Positions 36,468 through 45,403 of a DNA stretch of 64,000 nt are shown here, piece after piece (position 1 is the stretch's first letter; each line of letters starts with the position of its first letter). The DNA is taken from the NCBI RefSeq assembly GCF_016907895.1, contig NZ_JAFBCV010000010.1, positions 110,620 through 174,619 on the forward strand, read 5' to 3'. This DNA comes from Shouchella xiaoxiensis. Lineage in GTDB: Bacteria > Bacillota > Bacilli > Bacillales > Bacillaceae_D. Under the pieces are notes generated by a model that saw nothing but the letters and a program-made list of their open reading frames with translations, was not told where the DNA came from and searched no databases. A program made the translations under genes and the position numbers.

Positions 36468-36546
36468 GATACACCTTCCATGACTTTTCTCTATTATACC
36501 TCATTTCCAATTAAGCAAAACTCGTCAGTAACGCAGAGTCCTTCAC

Positions 36547-37035
36547 TTACATATTAGATTGAATCGTTAACTGCATGATCAATTGTTCTCCAATTTTTCC
36601 GATTTTTCTCCTACCAGTATCCATAAACCCTACATTCTTGTATAAGTTTTGCGCGGGGATATTTTTATGATTCACCGCTAAAATAATCTCGTTACATTCT
36701 TTAAACTGTTTAGATACAAATGCGCCTAATTCAAGCATTGCTTTTTTCGCGTAACCCCGCCCTTGATAATTATGGTTTATTGATAAAGCTGTCAGCAGCA
36801 TCGCATGTGGGTTAGTTGTATATTCACTTACCCGAGCCGTATTATGTAATAAAAAGAAGCCTACTGGATTATCTCCCGACAGAATAACAATCCTAAACTG
36901 ACCATCAGAAATAGTTAATAGGTTTTCTGGAAGAGCTGTAAATTGCGCTTGCGTTTCTGGTAGTTCGAACTCACTAAGTATTTTAAGGTATTTTTCTTCA
37001 TAAAAAGATAAATGAATTTCTTTAGTTGTATTCAA
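36547..37035 (-). CDS. GNAT family N-acetyltransferase
   Basis: A 162-residue acetyltransferase with the acetyl-CoA motif NYQGRGYAKKAMLEL and the downstream HKNIPAQNLYKNVGFMDTGR region. The substrate is unknown. The start is TTG at 37035 with GGAGGG 7 bases upstream. It is monocistronic. Confidence 0.85.
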   Translation of the reverse strand: MNTTKEIHLSFYEEKYLKILSEFELPETQAQFTALPENLLTISDGQFRIVILSGDNPVGFFLLHNTARVSEYTTNPHAMLLTALSINHNYQGRGYAKKAMLELGAFVSKQFKECNEIILAVNHKNIPAQNLYKNVGFMDTGRRKIGKIGEQLIMQLTIQSNM

Positions 37036-37125
37036 TTGTCATCCCTCCGATTATTACCTATATCTTACCATAACGAGATCGTATGTTCCTATTAATTTGA
37101 ATAATTTTATTGATTTTTTTAGCAG

Positions 37126-37407
37126 CTATAGAAAAGTTATGATTGGCATGGCTAAACCAATGAAGAAGACAACTAGGGTTAGCCAAAATAAATCGGTTAT
37201 TTGACTGAACAAAAGTAAAACAGCCGCCGCTCCAAGTAATCCGTAAATCGAGGTCTTCCTTCTATTTTTCATGTTTACAATGCCGACAATCGTTGAACCA
37301 ATGACCATCCCAATACCTACACTAACTTCTAGATAACTGAGGTTGATCGGTGTCTCTCCGTATAGTTCAAATGATTTTTTTAGCTTTCTTTTAGTCGGTT
37401 TGGTCAT
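37126..37407 (-). pseudogene. Fragment of an MFS transporter
   Basis: The 93 codons encode three hydrophobic segments in an order and spacing typical of the middle of an MFS permease: INLSYLEVSVGIGMVIGSTI, a charged turn MKNRRKTS, then GLLGAAAVLLLF and WLTLVVFFIGLAMPIITF. The frame stops where the family would continue. The ATG at 37407 has no ribosome binding site. I take it as a remnant; a free-standing three-helix protein cannot be excluded. Confidence 0.5.
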
Positions 37408-37551
37408 ACTGTTTAGTAATCTCTTATTCCCAAGTGAGTTAATATACCTGATATTAATTTGCTACTGAAGGTTTTATTGTTATTGATATTGTTGTAGAAT
37501 GGCAGTCGCACAACTTTCATTGTTGTAAATATTAAAATAGGTGTGGTTAGT

Positions 37552-38052
37552 ATGAAAGACTTCGATTACTACTATGAAATGTCGGCTAATGTTAATTCGA
37601 AAACTGAGCAAATCGTTTTTAATGAAAGCCATGAAAAAATCTATACCCTTAAGCGTTTTAATAAAAATCTTATTGACAAGATCCTAACTTACAGAGAACC
37701 AAAATCTTGTGTAAATGTATTACTGGGAGATGATTTAGATAATCCCCTTGTGACAGTTATTGAATCTTGGAGTCTTAAACGGAAATTCATTATTAAACAT
37801 CATGATAATGCTGAGCCAATCTCTGCACGAGCTAACCCTCAAAAGTTTGAAACTAGTTTAAATGATGAAATATACAGTTTCGTTAAAAATGATGACAGCA
37901 ACCTAATAGTGTATAAAAACAATCAAAAGGTGCTCAAATCAACTACTAAAAGAGTAGGACTAACATTAAATAACTACATTAAAATTTATAATGAAGAAGT
38001 TGACTTAAAGCTAGCTATTGCTTGTTTACATACTTTTAATCTTGCTTATTAG
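37552..38052 (+). CDS. Unknown protein, possibly tubby-like beta fold
   Basis: ATG at 37552 (MKDFDYYYEMSANVNSK) with AGGTG 8 bases upstream; a GTG three codons earlier is an alternative. The 166 residues are hydrophilic with repeated short beta strands (IVFNESHEKIYTLKRF, NPLVTVIESWSLKRKF, SNLIVYKNNQKVL). The pattern resembles tubby C-terminal-like (LURP-one) proteins of Bacillus, but this is a weak call. There is no signal peptide or membrane segment. Confidence 0.55.
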   Translation: MKDFDYYYEMSANVNSKTEQIVFNESHEKIYTLKRFNKNLIDKILTYREPKSCVNVLLGDDLDNPLVTVIESWSLKRKFIIKHHDNAEPISARANPQKFETSLNDEIYSFVKNDDSNLIVYKNNQKVLKSTTKRVGLTLNNYIKIYNEEVDLKLAIACLHTFNLAY

Positions 38053-38420
38053 CAAATGCCAAACGCATTTATCTTTAATCGATTGAGCGGTTTAGTGTGA
38101 TTAACTTTACCGCTCAGTTTATAGATACTCCGAAATTGTCCTCTTCTTTTTTAGGAAAGCGGCTTTTTTATTTTTCTAACCATATCACTTGACGATTTAG
38201 CATATTCTAACGGGATCTACTGAATTTTGTTATTCTGCTTAATTCCCAACAACCATGGTTTCGTAAAATATTGATTATTTTTTTCTAATTAATAGTAATT
38301 TCACGATTGTTCCGAAAGTTCAAACTATATAATAGTGCAAAAAACCCTCAGCAATGGTTTATGCAATGTACTAGTAATGAGACAACGAGTCATTATTTAT
38401 AGTTCCATTGGAAAGCCCCC
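38053..38420. other. Intergenic region with one hairpin
   Basis: No gene seen. TGAGCGGT (38084-38091) can pair with ACCGCTCA (38109-38116) and may end the transcript of the gene at 37552. The loop of 17 bases is long and the T tract is poor. Confidence 0.4.
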
Positions 38421-38873
38421 CTAAATTCTCATATTAAGTTCAATTAAACTGATTTCATTTTGATACCTTAAAATGAAGGTGACAAAAAGCAAGACCATTG
38501 AACCTGCAGCAAGAAGGGAGAATTTAGCATGCCTTTGTCCTGCACGTTTCAGATAAAAGAAAGCAGCTAGATTTAGAATAAAGGCTGTTAGTGCCAATGA
38601 GATTCCGAACAATAGAAGGTCTATTCGAGAGAGAATGTCCATAATCATAGTCGTTCTTAACTCAAAACTTGCTCGATTTAACCCACTTTCAGCAAGATTG
38701 AGCGTCATTTCATTACCTAGAATAGCTGTTTCTAACCTAAGTTGTTGATCCGTTGCTTCAACGACCTGGTATTTATACGGAAAGAAGTCCAATGTGACAA
38801 ATAAGAAAGAAAATCCAGCAAACAACAGTAAGGCACTTAATAGGGTTAAAGCAATCATCTTACCCTTCTTCAA
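38421..38873 (-). CDS. Membrane protein, unknown function
   Basis: This 150-residue protein has three hydrophobic segments, one N-terminal (about 8-28) and two C-terminal (about 86-108 and 120-140). A loop of about 55 residues between the first two should face outward. The start is TTG at 38873 with AAGGTGGG upstream. No conserved motif is recognised. Confidence 0.6.
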   Translation of the reverse strand: MKKGKMIALTLLSALLLFAGFSFLFVTLDFFPYKYQVVEATDQQLRLETAILGNEMTLNLAESGLNRASFELRTTMIMDILSRIDLLLFGISLALTAFILNLAAFFYLKRAGQRHAKFSLLAAGSMVLLFVTFILRYQNEISLIELNMRI

Positions 38874-39019
38874 ATAAATCCCACCTTTTGATCGTATTTA
38901 CATAAAGATACCTTATTTTGTCTATAAATTCGAATAATTTAACAGAGACTAGTCTTGTTAAAAATAAAGTAAGACTAGTCAAAAAGACATCCTATTTAAG
39001 TTAAAGTCCGTTACTATAA

Positions 39020-39676
39020 CTAGAGCGTCTCCACCAGTTTCTGAATCTTTGAGTGGGAAATTAAGTAAACATCACCAAATACGTCGATTTTGTCTCCTTT
39101 TACACGAACAGCGCAATCTTTATTTGATGCATAAATATCGATCTCTTCCGATAAGAGCGATAACTCACTTCGAACAAGTGCCATGTTATTTTCAAGATCA
39201 AAGTGAGACAGGACAGAAAAATGGTCAAGACCGATTCCGTCGTATACAGAGCTCGTTTCAACGTTATAGCCTAAGTTTTTTGAGCATAACCATTTGGCAG
39301 ACATGTTAATTGCACCAGCACTTGCTCCAATGACGATGGCCTTGCTTTTTTTTATTGAATCCGTTAATTCATATTCCGTCAAAAAACCATTTTGTTTAAC
39401 CGTATCTCCACCTAATACAAAAATGACTGAAGCCTGTTGAATGAACAGCTGCGCATCTTGCTTCCGTACTCGATAATTGATTAAATGAGATTCATCAAAT
39501 ACAATACCAGCCTGATCAAGCCAGGAGCGTTCGGTTGCACCATCATCTTCATCGTTACATGGATTCGAACTAATAATCACAAGTGATCTTCTATCAGTAA
39601 TTTCTTCTTGTAACACTCTGCCCAGATAATCTGGAAAAGAGTTGTTAAACCAGCCTAAATAGTAATGAGTTTTCAT
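39020..39676 (-). CDS. Peptidase E-like protein (family S51)
   Basis: The class I glutamine-amidotransferase-like fold of peptidase S51 is indicated by VIFVLGGDTVKQ and the nucleophile motif VIGASAGAINMSAKW, with Ser as nucleophile. Peptidase E cleaves Asp-X dipeptides; the real substrate here is unknown. Length is 218 residues. GGAGCGG precedes the ATG. Confidence 0.8.
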   Translation of the reverse strand: MKTHYYLGWFNNSFPDYLGRVLQEEITDRRSLVIISSNPCNDEDDGATERSWLDQAGIVFDESHLINYRVRKQDAQLFIQQASVIFVLGGDTVKQNGFLTEYELTDSIKKSKAIVIGASAGAINMSAKWLCSKNLGYNVETSSVYDGIGLDHFSVLSHFDLENNMALVRSELSLLSEEIDIYASNKDCAVRVKGDKIDVFGDVYLISHSKIQKLVETL

Positions 39677-39807
39677 ATACCGCTCCTATCATAAGTAACA
39701 TTGCAATTCTATTGTTTCATTTCATTGTATACCTTCAGATTTAATTAATCGTATTCTACCCGTTTCACAAGTCTTGGTTTACTGATTCAAAGATGTATAG
39801 TCTACAT

Positions 39808-40020
39808 CTATATCCATAAAAATGATTCATCTCGTTTTTGTAGATTGAGTAATTTGTTTACTTTGCTAATCAAGATTGCTAGTAAACCAATAACGATTCC
39901 AAAGAGTGGTATGAACACAAATTCTGCCAGAAATCCACTTGCGTCAACAATTAAAGATAGGATGTATGCACCTACTAATCCGACTAATGAAACTCCCATA
40001 ATGACAACAAATTGTTTCAT
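39808..40020 (-). CDS. Small two-helix membrane protein
   Basis: A 70-residue protein with two hydrophobic segments (about 4-25 and 32-52) and a polar tail KVNKLLNLQKRDESFLWI. AGAGGGGGAAGTACAGAA precedes the ATG. No family is recognised. Confidence 0.6.
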   Translation of the reverse strand: MKQFVVIMGVSLVGLVGAYILSLIVDASGFLAEFVFIPLFGIVIGLLAILISKVNKLLNLQKRDESFLWI

Positions 40021-40311
40021 TTCTGTACTTCCCCCTCTTTCTAATGATTTAATTTTATTAATGTTTTGTTCTAAATATTTATTCTACAATATTTTACAGA
40101 GGAAAACATTAAGGTTAACTCCTTCATAACCTACTTTTTTAATAGTGTAGGTAGGCTTGGTTCTAAAATAACGTGAAAAGAACCAACAAAAACAAAGTAT
40201 GTTTGATCTAAATTTGATTGAAGCGCTTGAACAAGTTTTTCGACATTATGAGATTGCGCTGATCATTTATTTGCTCAAACTATTTTTTGTTAATCCCAGC
40301 ACCTTCAAATC

Positions 40312-40549
40312 TTATTCTCGTTTTTTAAATACCTCACTATCTCTATTTAACCAATCCTCAGCACTTTGTTCTGATTCTTTCGGTAGGTTTTCAAACTGTT
40401 GAACGGTTCTCTGTAAACTAAAAATTTCACTCTGCACCTTCTGACTTTTAAATGGAATAATCTGTTTCCCATCTCTTCTGCTTTCTCCCCAAAAAAGCTC
40501 AACACTTTTTGGGAAGTCAACATTCCTCTCCGAATGTGTAAAGTCAAAT
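40312..40549 (-). pseudogene. Remnant of an unknown gene
   Basis: An open frame without a start, following an in-frame TAA, encodes hydrophilic protein-like text: DFPKSVELFWGESRRDGKQI, then PKESEQSAEDWLNRDSEVFK. It ends at 40312. The neighbouring ORF at 40567 may be the front of the same gene. No family is recognised. Confidence 0.4.
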
Positions 40550-40566
40550 TACATTAAATCTAATAT

Positions 40567-40695
40567 CTACGGTTCGAACCCTTCAAAATTATTAATGTCC
40601 AGGTCATAAGACTTCAATATCACTGTTAAGCCACTATATAAATCATCAGACAGTATTTGATCAATTGAGGAGTCATTCGTGTTGATCTCTAACAT
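40567..40695 (-). other. Possible 42-codon ORF
   Basis: ATG at 40695 opens MLEINTNDSSIDQILSDDLY and ends NNFEGFEP at TAG 40567. The text is acidic and protein-like. No clear ribosome binding site is seen. It may be part of the decayed gene at 40312-40549. Confidence 0.3.
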
Positions 40696-40880
40696 ATCCA
40701 CACAGATTGATCAAAGAATTTTTCTACAATTGAAAAAGCAAGTTATAGGGATTAAGAATGAATGAAATTAAACCAAAAATAGAAATTAGAAAGATATCTA
40801 TTTACATTGCATCTTTTAGGTTGTATAGTTGATTACACAACTAAACAAATGTTCAACACTATAGAAAGGAAGGAGTATTA

Positions 40881-41249
40881 GTGAAGCCTGTTCTAGATGA
40901 ATCAAAACCCATTTTCCAGCAGATCTTCGATATGATTGCGGATGATATCGTTGATGGTGAATTGCTAGAAGGAGAACAAATCCCATCAACAACAGAAATC
41001 TCCAAGTTCTATCATGTGAATCGAGCAACGGTACAAAAAGGGTTAACAATGCTTGTTGAGGCCGGTTTTGCCTACAAACAACGAGGTGTCGGGATGTTCG
41101 TAACAACAGGAGCTAAGACTCAGCTACTAACTAAGCGCAAAGAAGAATTTTACATTCACTATGTAAAGCCAACACTGAACGAAGCGAAACGACTTCAGAT
41201 AACAAAAGAAGAATGTATTCAATTCATTGAGGAGGATTATGATGATTAA
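40881..41249 (+). CDS. GntR-family regulator, YtrA type
   Basis: A 122-residue regulator: a GntR winged helix (PIFQQIFDMIADDIVDGEL, EQIPSTTEISKFYHVNRATVQKGL) plus a short helical tail. This is the YtrA subfamily, which regulates adjacent ABC transporter genes. The start is GTG with GGAAGGAG upstream. Its stop overlaps the start of the ATPase gene, so the three genes form an operon under their own regulator. I would expect an operator in the 40700-40870 region. Confidence 0.9.
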   Translation: MKPVLDESKPIFQQIFDMIADDIVDGELLEGEQIPSTTEISKFYHVNRATVQKGLTMLVEAGFAYKQRGVGMFVTTGAKTQLLTKRKEEFYIHYVKPTLNEAKRLQITKEECIQFIEEDYDD

Positions 41250-42111
41250 AATCGATAATTTATCGTTTTCATATGGAAAGGCAATGGCTTTGCGACATGT
41301 TTCATTTCACGAGAACGAGCCAATGATTATCGGCTTATGGGGGCGTAGTGGCTCCGGAAAAACAACACTGATGAAGTTGCTTTCCGGTATGGAACAACCA
41401 AATCAAGGAACAGTCTACGTAAACGGGGTCAGCCCATACAACAACCCTGAAGCCATGCATCATGTAACGTTTATGCAAGAAAATCATCCATTTTCAGATT
41501 TATGGGATGTTGAAGATGCACTTCGTTTCGGTTCTTATTTCAACAGAAATTGGGATCAGCCGTTCGCTAATCATTTAGTGAATGTGTTTGAGCTCCCTCG
41601 GAATAAGAAAATCAGAAATTTTTCCAAAGGCATGAAAAGTATGATTAAAATTACGTTAGGGCTCGCGAGTAAAGCACCCGTAACCATCATGGATGAACCA
41701 GCAAACGGTCTGGATGCAAGCATGCGCAAAACCTTTTACGATGCGTTGTTGGATACGTATGAAGACACTCCACGTTTAATCATGTTGTCCACTCACCACA
41801 TTGATGAAGTTGAGCCACTATGTGAAAAAATCGCCGTGATTAATCAGCATACTATCACTCGATATGAAGAAACAGAAAAGCTAAAGCGCCAAGGTGTGCT
41901 TTTAACAGGACCTGAGGATGCTGTAAGAGCGGAGATAGGTACGCACACTATTCTTGAGGAGCGAAAGCTTGGAAAGCAACTTCATGTCATGGTTGACGAT
42001 GATTATGACAACGGCTTCGCAACGCGAACGAAAGCTGATATTACCATTGAAAAAGCACCGCTACAAGATTACCTCGTTAACCTAACAAGAAAGGGGCCGA
42101 CAAAAGCATGA
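41242..42111 (+). CDS. ABC transporter ATP-binding protein
   Basis: A full-length ATPase of about 290 residues: Walker A WGRSGSGKTT, signature NFSKGMKSMIKI, Walker B VTIMDEPANGLD, and switch LSTHHIDEVEPLC. A C-terminal domain of about 90 residues follows, as in YtrB-like exporters. I choose ATG 41242 for its spacing to GAGGAGG; ATG 41239 is also possible. The gene overlaps both neighbours. The substrate is unknown; YtrA-linked systems often respond to cell-wall antibiotics. Confidence 0.88.
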   Translation: MIKIDNLSFSYGKAMALRHVSFHENEPMIIGLWGRSGSGKTTLMKLLSGMEQPNQGTVYVNGVSPYNNPEAMHHVTFMQENHPFSDLWDVEDALRFGSYFNRNWDQPFANHLVNVFELPRNKKIRNFSKGMKSMIKITLGLASKAPVTIMDEPANGLDASMRKTFYDALLDTYEDTPRLIMLSTHHIDEVEPLCEKIAVINQHTITRYEETEKLKRQGVLLTGPEDAVRAEIGTHTILEERKLGKQLHVMVDDDYDNGFATRTKADITIEKAPLQDYLVNLTRKGPTKA

Positions 42112-42821
42112 ATACACTTAAAGGACCTTTCCAGCTCATAAGTAAAGAAATGAACCAGACATTTCTTATAAACGCTGGTATCACCATTGCTCTGATGGGA
42201 TTGTTTATTTTTCTGAGTTTCTATGCCGATGGAAATGAAAGTCTAGGGGTCATTTTCGGTCCGTTTTATGTCATTTTTCTCGTATATCCTTTCTTTCTGA
42301 TTAAAGGATACAAATGTATACTCTCATTAGGAGGTACGAGAAAGCAATATATGATCGCAACGTATCTTTCTGTGGCAATCTATATTGTACTGAGCGTACT
42401 CATTTTAAATGGGTTTTACTTTTTAAGTCCATACTTGCTAAATCAAGGATATATCTTCCACATAGCAGACCTTGTAAATGGTTCAAATCCCTTCTTATAT
42501 CTATGGGTTGATGCCTTATGGCTGTTTATTCTCTTCGGTATTGGGGCAATCGCACAATCGATTTATTTCAACCTTGGTGCAGTACGCTCGCTAAGTGTAG
42601 GTGCTATTTTTCTGCTTGTTTCACTGGCAACGGTCTTTTTTGCTGACCTGAGCCCGATCATCGAGTTCTTCATTACGGAACATCTCTTATTTGTGCATAC
42701 TCTGACAGGCATATCTGGGCTGTTTGTATTGCTTTCTTATATGTTCATGAAAAACGGACCGCTAGAGACGGGCGATCGTTCATTTGTCAGCAGAGGCTGG
42801 AACAAAGTTAAAACAGAATAA
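42108..42821 (+). CDS. ABC transporter permease subunit
   Basis: A 237-residue membrane protein with six hydrophobic segments (first at about 20-40). It overlaps the ATPase gene by 4 bases (ATGA). This is the only permease in the operon, so the exporter is probably a homodimer. There is no substrate-binding protein, consistent with export. Confidence 0.82.
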   Translation: MNTLKGPFQLISKEMNQTFLINAGITIALMGLFIFLSFYADGNESLGVIFGPFYVIFLVYPFFLIKGYKCILSLGGTRKQYMIATYLSVAIYIVLSVLILNGFYFLSPYLLNQGYIFHIADLVNGSNPFLYLWVDALWLFILFGIGAIAQSIYFNLGAVRSLSVGAIFLLVSLATVFFADLSPIIEFFITEHLLFVHTLTGISGLFVLLSYMFMKNGPLETGDRSFVSRGWNKVKTE

Positions 42822-42832
42822 CACGATGGATG

Positions 42833-42878
42833 AAAGGCTACTTTAGGTCATGATTAGACTGAAGTAGCCTTTACTTAT
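42833..42878 (+). terminator. Terminator of the GntR-ABC operon
   Basis: AAAGGCTACTT (42833-42843) pairs perfectly with AAGTAGCCTTT (42862-42872). A T-rich stretch follows. Confidence 0.7.
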
Positions 42879-42960
42879 TTCGATTTGAATAAAACCAGTT
42901 ACAAAAACTAAAAGTACTGCAAATGCACATACGCGCATGCGATATATAAACAAAGATCTT

Positions 42961-42995
42961 AAAAAACCCTTTGGAGTCATCTGATCCAAAGGGTT
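42961..42995 (-). terminator. Terminator of the cytochrome b5-like gene
   Basis: AACCCTTTGGA (42965-42975) pairs with TCCAAAGGGTT (42985-42995). On the minus strand it is followed by TTTTTT. Confidence 0.85.
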
Positions 42996-43013
42996 AATCG
43001 TCATCATTCGTTG

Positions 43014-43367
43014 TTATTCACCTTCAAGTGTACCAACAATCGGTAAGTCTTCCAATACAGCTGTGCCATGTGGAGAAGCTTCTATTTCTTCTGAACGATC
43101 ACCACCAGCCTCTAATCCACCAGCGGGCGCGTGTTCTCCGCCTGCCCACGCGCCAACATCCGTAACGTCGTAAACGATTCCATCAACCGCTACATACGCA
43201 TCGTTTCCATCTTGACCATCGTATTCGCTAAGTTCTTCCAATGTAAATACTTGATCTTGTTCAGTTGTAGCCCCATCATTCGTTGCGCCTTCATCGTTTG
43301 TGTCGTCTCCGCCACAAGCAGTAAGTAGCAAGACTGAGCTACCAAGAACCATGACTAATTTTTTCAC
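43014..43367 (-). CDS. Cytochrome b5-like heme-binding lipoprotein
   Basis: A GTG start (MKKLVMVLGSSVLLLTAC) gives a lipoprotein signal with lipobox LTAC. A short acidic linker leads to a cytochrome b5-like heme/steroid-binding domain: FTLEELSEYDGQDG, AYVAVDGIVYDVTDV, WAGGEHAPAGG, then PHGTAVLEDLPIVGTL. The two His (in GEH and SPHG) are candidate axial heme ligands. It would sit on the outer membrane face. The electron partner is unknown. AAAGGAG precedes the start. Confidence 0.82.
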   Translation of the reverse strand: MKKLVMVLGSSVLLLTACGGDDTNDEGATNDGATTEQDQVFTLEELSEYDGQDGNDAYVAVDGIVYDVTDVGAWAGGEHAPAGGLEAGGDRSEEIEASPHGTAVLEDLPIVGTLEGE

Positions 43368-43885
43368 AGTGAACTCACTCCTTTTATCGAATTGATACTC
43401 ATTGTTGTTCCATACATCAACTGTAACATGTGTATTTGCTCCTAAAAAGGTGTGTCACTGAATTGTCAGTTTCCAACTCATTTTTGGAATAAATCTTTCT
43501 AAGCCTCGAATTAAGTTTATTCAATTCATATGATATGTATAAATTCCCATTATTGTTTTTTAATCAGTTATCGAGTCATTCAGTAATGGCAATACATCAC
43601 AGAAGACGGTTGTGAAGCGGTTTATGTAAATCAAAGTGGGTTACTTTTTAACTTCTGTATTCTTATTATTCTTAACATATCTACCTTGTTTACCGTATAA
43701 TTTGTTCTACGCTTCGTTCATCGCCTCGTTTTTCATTAGTCAATCCATACTCATTTTTACTCATCTTATGGACGGTTTTCTCTTGCCGTTTTGTCCTAAA
43801 GCATAAGCTTAATTTTATTATTGTTTTTGTAACTTTTGACAACTCATCGTGATTCCTTACTTATTTACCCTGGTATGAGATTAAA
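43368..43885. other. Long intergenic region, no gene seen
   Basis: About 500 AT-rich bases. The first part must carry the promoter of the cytochrome b5-like gene. I find no frame with a ribosome binding site and no clear RNA structure other than the terminator at 43886. Confidence 0.4.
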
Positions 43886-43917
43886 AACCTCACTATTCTT
43901 TTTTTAACAGTGAGGTT
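43886..43917 (-). terminator. Terminator of lmo0937-family copy 3
   Basis: AACCTCACT (43886-43894) pairs with AGTGAGGTT (43909-43917). The minus-strand product runs into TTTTTAAT. Confidence 0.75.
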
Positions 43918-43936
43918 CTCCATAAAAATTCATTAT

Positions 43937-44083
43937 TCAGGCTTTACGCCGGCCAGTAACGAGCTGGATAACGAGGACAACTAAAGCAACGATTAATAAT
44001 AAATGAATGAGGCCACCACCAACTCTGCCTATTAGACCGAGTAACCAAAGAACTAAAATAACAATAAAGACCGTCCAAAGCAT
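43937..44083 (-). CDS. lmo0937-family small membrane protein, copy 3
   Basis: ATG at 44083 (MLWTVFIVILVLWLLGLIG) with GGAGGGTATGT upstream. The 48 residues are closely related to the copies at 29013 and 47664: two membrane helices, the Gly-rich turn RVGGGLIH and the end TGRRKA. It has the most changes of the three (Arg for Glu in the turn). Function unknown. Confidence 0.85.
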   Translation of the reverse strand: MLWTVFIVILVLWLLGLIGRVGGGLIHLLLIVALVVLVIQLVTGRRKA

Positions 44084-44126
44084 CACATACCCTCCTTTTT
44101 ACAAATTATTTTTACCACAAATCTAT

Positions 44127-44483
44127 TTATGAATACGTGACACGCTTTGCCTTCATCTGCTCAAGTAAATAACGGTGAAAAAAGATTTCTGCCACCATGA
44201 TGATGAGTGCCGCTAGAAACGCCGGCAACCACGGCACGGTTGTAACAGGGTACACAAACCAACTCAACAGCGCTAGTCCAAAAAACGCTAATATAAAATC
44301 TGTTCCTATCGCTAGAAAATGACTAATTCGCGGCATGATGAACACATCACCGATAAACGCAATGACGGTAAAAAGCAAACTAAGCAGAAGTGTAGAAGAA
44401 AGGGCATAGTGAAAGAACAAGTGATACACAACCGTAAGAATGATCGTCGATGTCACAAATTTTAAGAAGAATCCTTTTAACAT
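44127..44483 (-). CDS. YndM family (DUF2512) membrane protein
   Basis: ATG at 44483 (MLKGFFLKFVTSTIILTVVY) follows GGAGGTGGATGT. The 118-residue product has four hydrophobic helices, with FIGDVFIMPRISHFLA in the conserved middle loop, which fits YndM/DUF2512. The function is unknown. It lies just upstream of the lmo0937 gene in the same direction. Confidence 0.82.
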   Translation of the reverse strand: MLKGFFLKFVTSTIILTVVYHLFFHYALSSTLLLSLLFTVIAFIGDVFIMPRISHFLAIGTDFILAFFGLALLSWFVYPVTTVPWLPAFLAALIIMVAEIFFHRYLLEQMKAKRVTYS

Positions 44484-44510
44484 ACATCCACCTCCTTCTG
44501 CACAATTCAT

Positions 44511-44829
44511 TACGTATAAGATGCCTAATTTAGAAGGACTTTATTCATTTTTGGAACCAGAACCTCATTATAAGTAAGCATGTTTAAAGACATGTCCGAA
44601 CGGCTACTAAGACATATAAGATGTGGAGGGCTTGCGTAACAAGGACCGAGGACGTGGTCATACGTGCGACTTATTCAAGCTAATGGCATCAAAAGTAAAT
44701 GCCGGTCAAGTTAGGACGATGCCATGCCGCGTGTGTTCTTGCTGCTAACCCATTTTAACGAAAGGTGCCCCACTGGGCTCCTTTTCTGCTTTCACACCAG
44801 AGATAGGATTTTGAAGGAGAGTACACGCT
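44511..44829. other. Intergenic region with an orphan terminator
   Basis: No convincing gene, but AAAGGTGCCC (44761-44770) pairs with GGGCTCCTTT (44775-44784) and is followed by TCTGCTTTC. This would be a plus-strand terminator with no plus-strand gene before it. A small RNA or a 41-codon GTG frame at 44623-44748 (Cys-rich end MPCRVCSCC) could be the transcript it ends. Confidence 0.35.
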
Positions 44830-45090
44830 ATGAAAACAAGTAAGCTTCACATCGCAATCGTCTTTATTCTGTTTGCACTTGCAGGTTCCGCCGCCACAGG
44901 AATTGTCGGACCAGCCCTTCTTTATGTGTCACGCATGGTATTTAGTCAGGAGTTGCTTGAATCCATTTCGTATGTAGCTGCATTTTTCATTGCTGCCGTG
45001 CCAGGGTTTATTGGATCGTTTTACTGGTCCTATTTCTTTATTAAGAAGGAAAGACGAGAAACGAAGCATTTGCATGAGAAGGATAAATAA
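44830..45090 (+). CDS. Small two-helix membrane protein
   Basis: An 86-residue protein with hydrophobic segments at about 8-33 and 46-70 and a charged tail KKERRETKHLHEKDK. GAAGGAG precedes the ATG. A terminator follows at 45100. No family is recognised. Confidence 0.6.
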   Translation: MKTSKLHIAIVFILFALAGSAATGIVGPALLYVSRMVFSQELLESISYVAAFFIAAVPGFIGSFYWSYFFIKKERRETKHLHEKDK

Positions 45091-45099
45091 TTTAACGGG

Positions 45100-45128
45100 A
45101 AGAGTGCAATATAATTGCATTCTTTTTT
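45100..45128 (+). terminator. Terminator after the gene at 44830
   Basis: AAGAGTGCAAT (45100-45110) pairs with ATTGCATTCTT (45114-45124), one G-U pair, then TTTTGT. Confidence 0.75.
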
Positions 45129-45142
45129 GTACGAAATTTTTC

Positions 45143-45168
45143 GTTTTAGTTACTTTTTCTGCGGGTAA
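45143..45168 (+). promoter_or_regulatory. Sigma-B-like promoter
   Basis: GTTTTA (45143-45148), a 14-base spacer and GGGTAA (45163-45168) resemble the sigma-B consensus. It lies 35 bases before the ATG at 45203. Confidence 0.6.
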
Positions 45169-45202
45169 AGTAAGCATATAAATCAATTTTTGGGGTGTGA
45201 GT

Positions 45203-45370
45203 ATGTCGGTAGAAACGGTCCAAGCAATCATCTTGTCCATTGTTGTTGCTCTATCACTTTTTTTCATAACAAGCGTCAATATGGCCGGGGCTATTGGTAT
45301 TCTTGTTTTGTCAGCAAGCACGTTCTTTATTTGGCAAACATTACATAGTGACCATGTTCAAGAGAAATAA
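45203..45370 (+). CDS. 55-residue membrane protein under a sigma-B-like promoter
   Basis: ATG at 45203 follows GGGGTGTGAGT. The product (MSVETVQAIILSIVVALSLF...) has two hydrophobic segments and an acidic, His-containing tail TLHSDHVQEK. A sigma-B-like promoter lies just upstream and a bidirectional terminator just downstream, so this is a complete small transcription unit. No family is recognised. Confidence 0.6.
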   Translation: MSVETVQAIILSIVVALSLFFITSVNMAGAIGILVLSASTFFIWQTLHSDHVQEK

Positions 45371-45373
45371 CGC

Positions 45374-45403
45374 AAAAATTCCCTATTATACAGGGAATTT
45401 TTC
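45374..45403. terminator. Bidirectional terminator
   Basis: AAAAATTCCCT (45374-45384) pairs with AGGGAATTTTT (45392-45402). It lies between convergent genes and overlaps the end of the YqcI/YcgG-like gene. Confidence 0.8.

Noticed and set aside
44929..45321. 130-codon minus-strand frame
   Set aside because: It runs antisense through two small genes, a terminator and a sigma-B-like promoter. No ribosome binding site.
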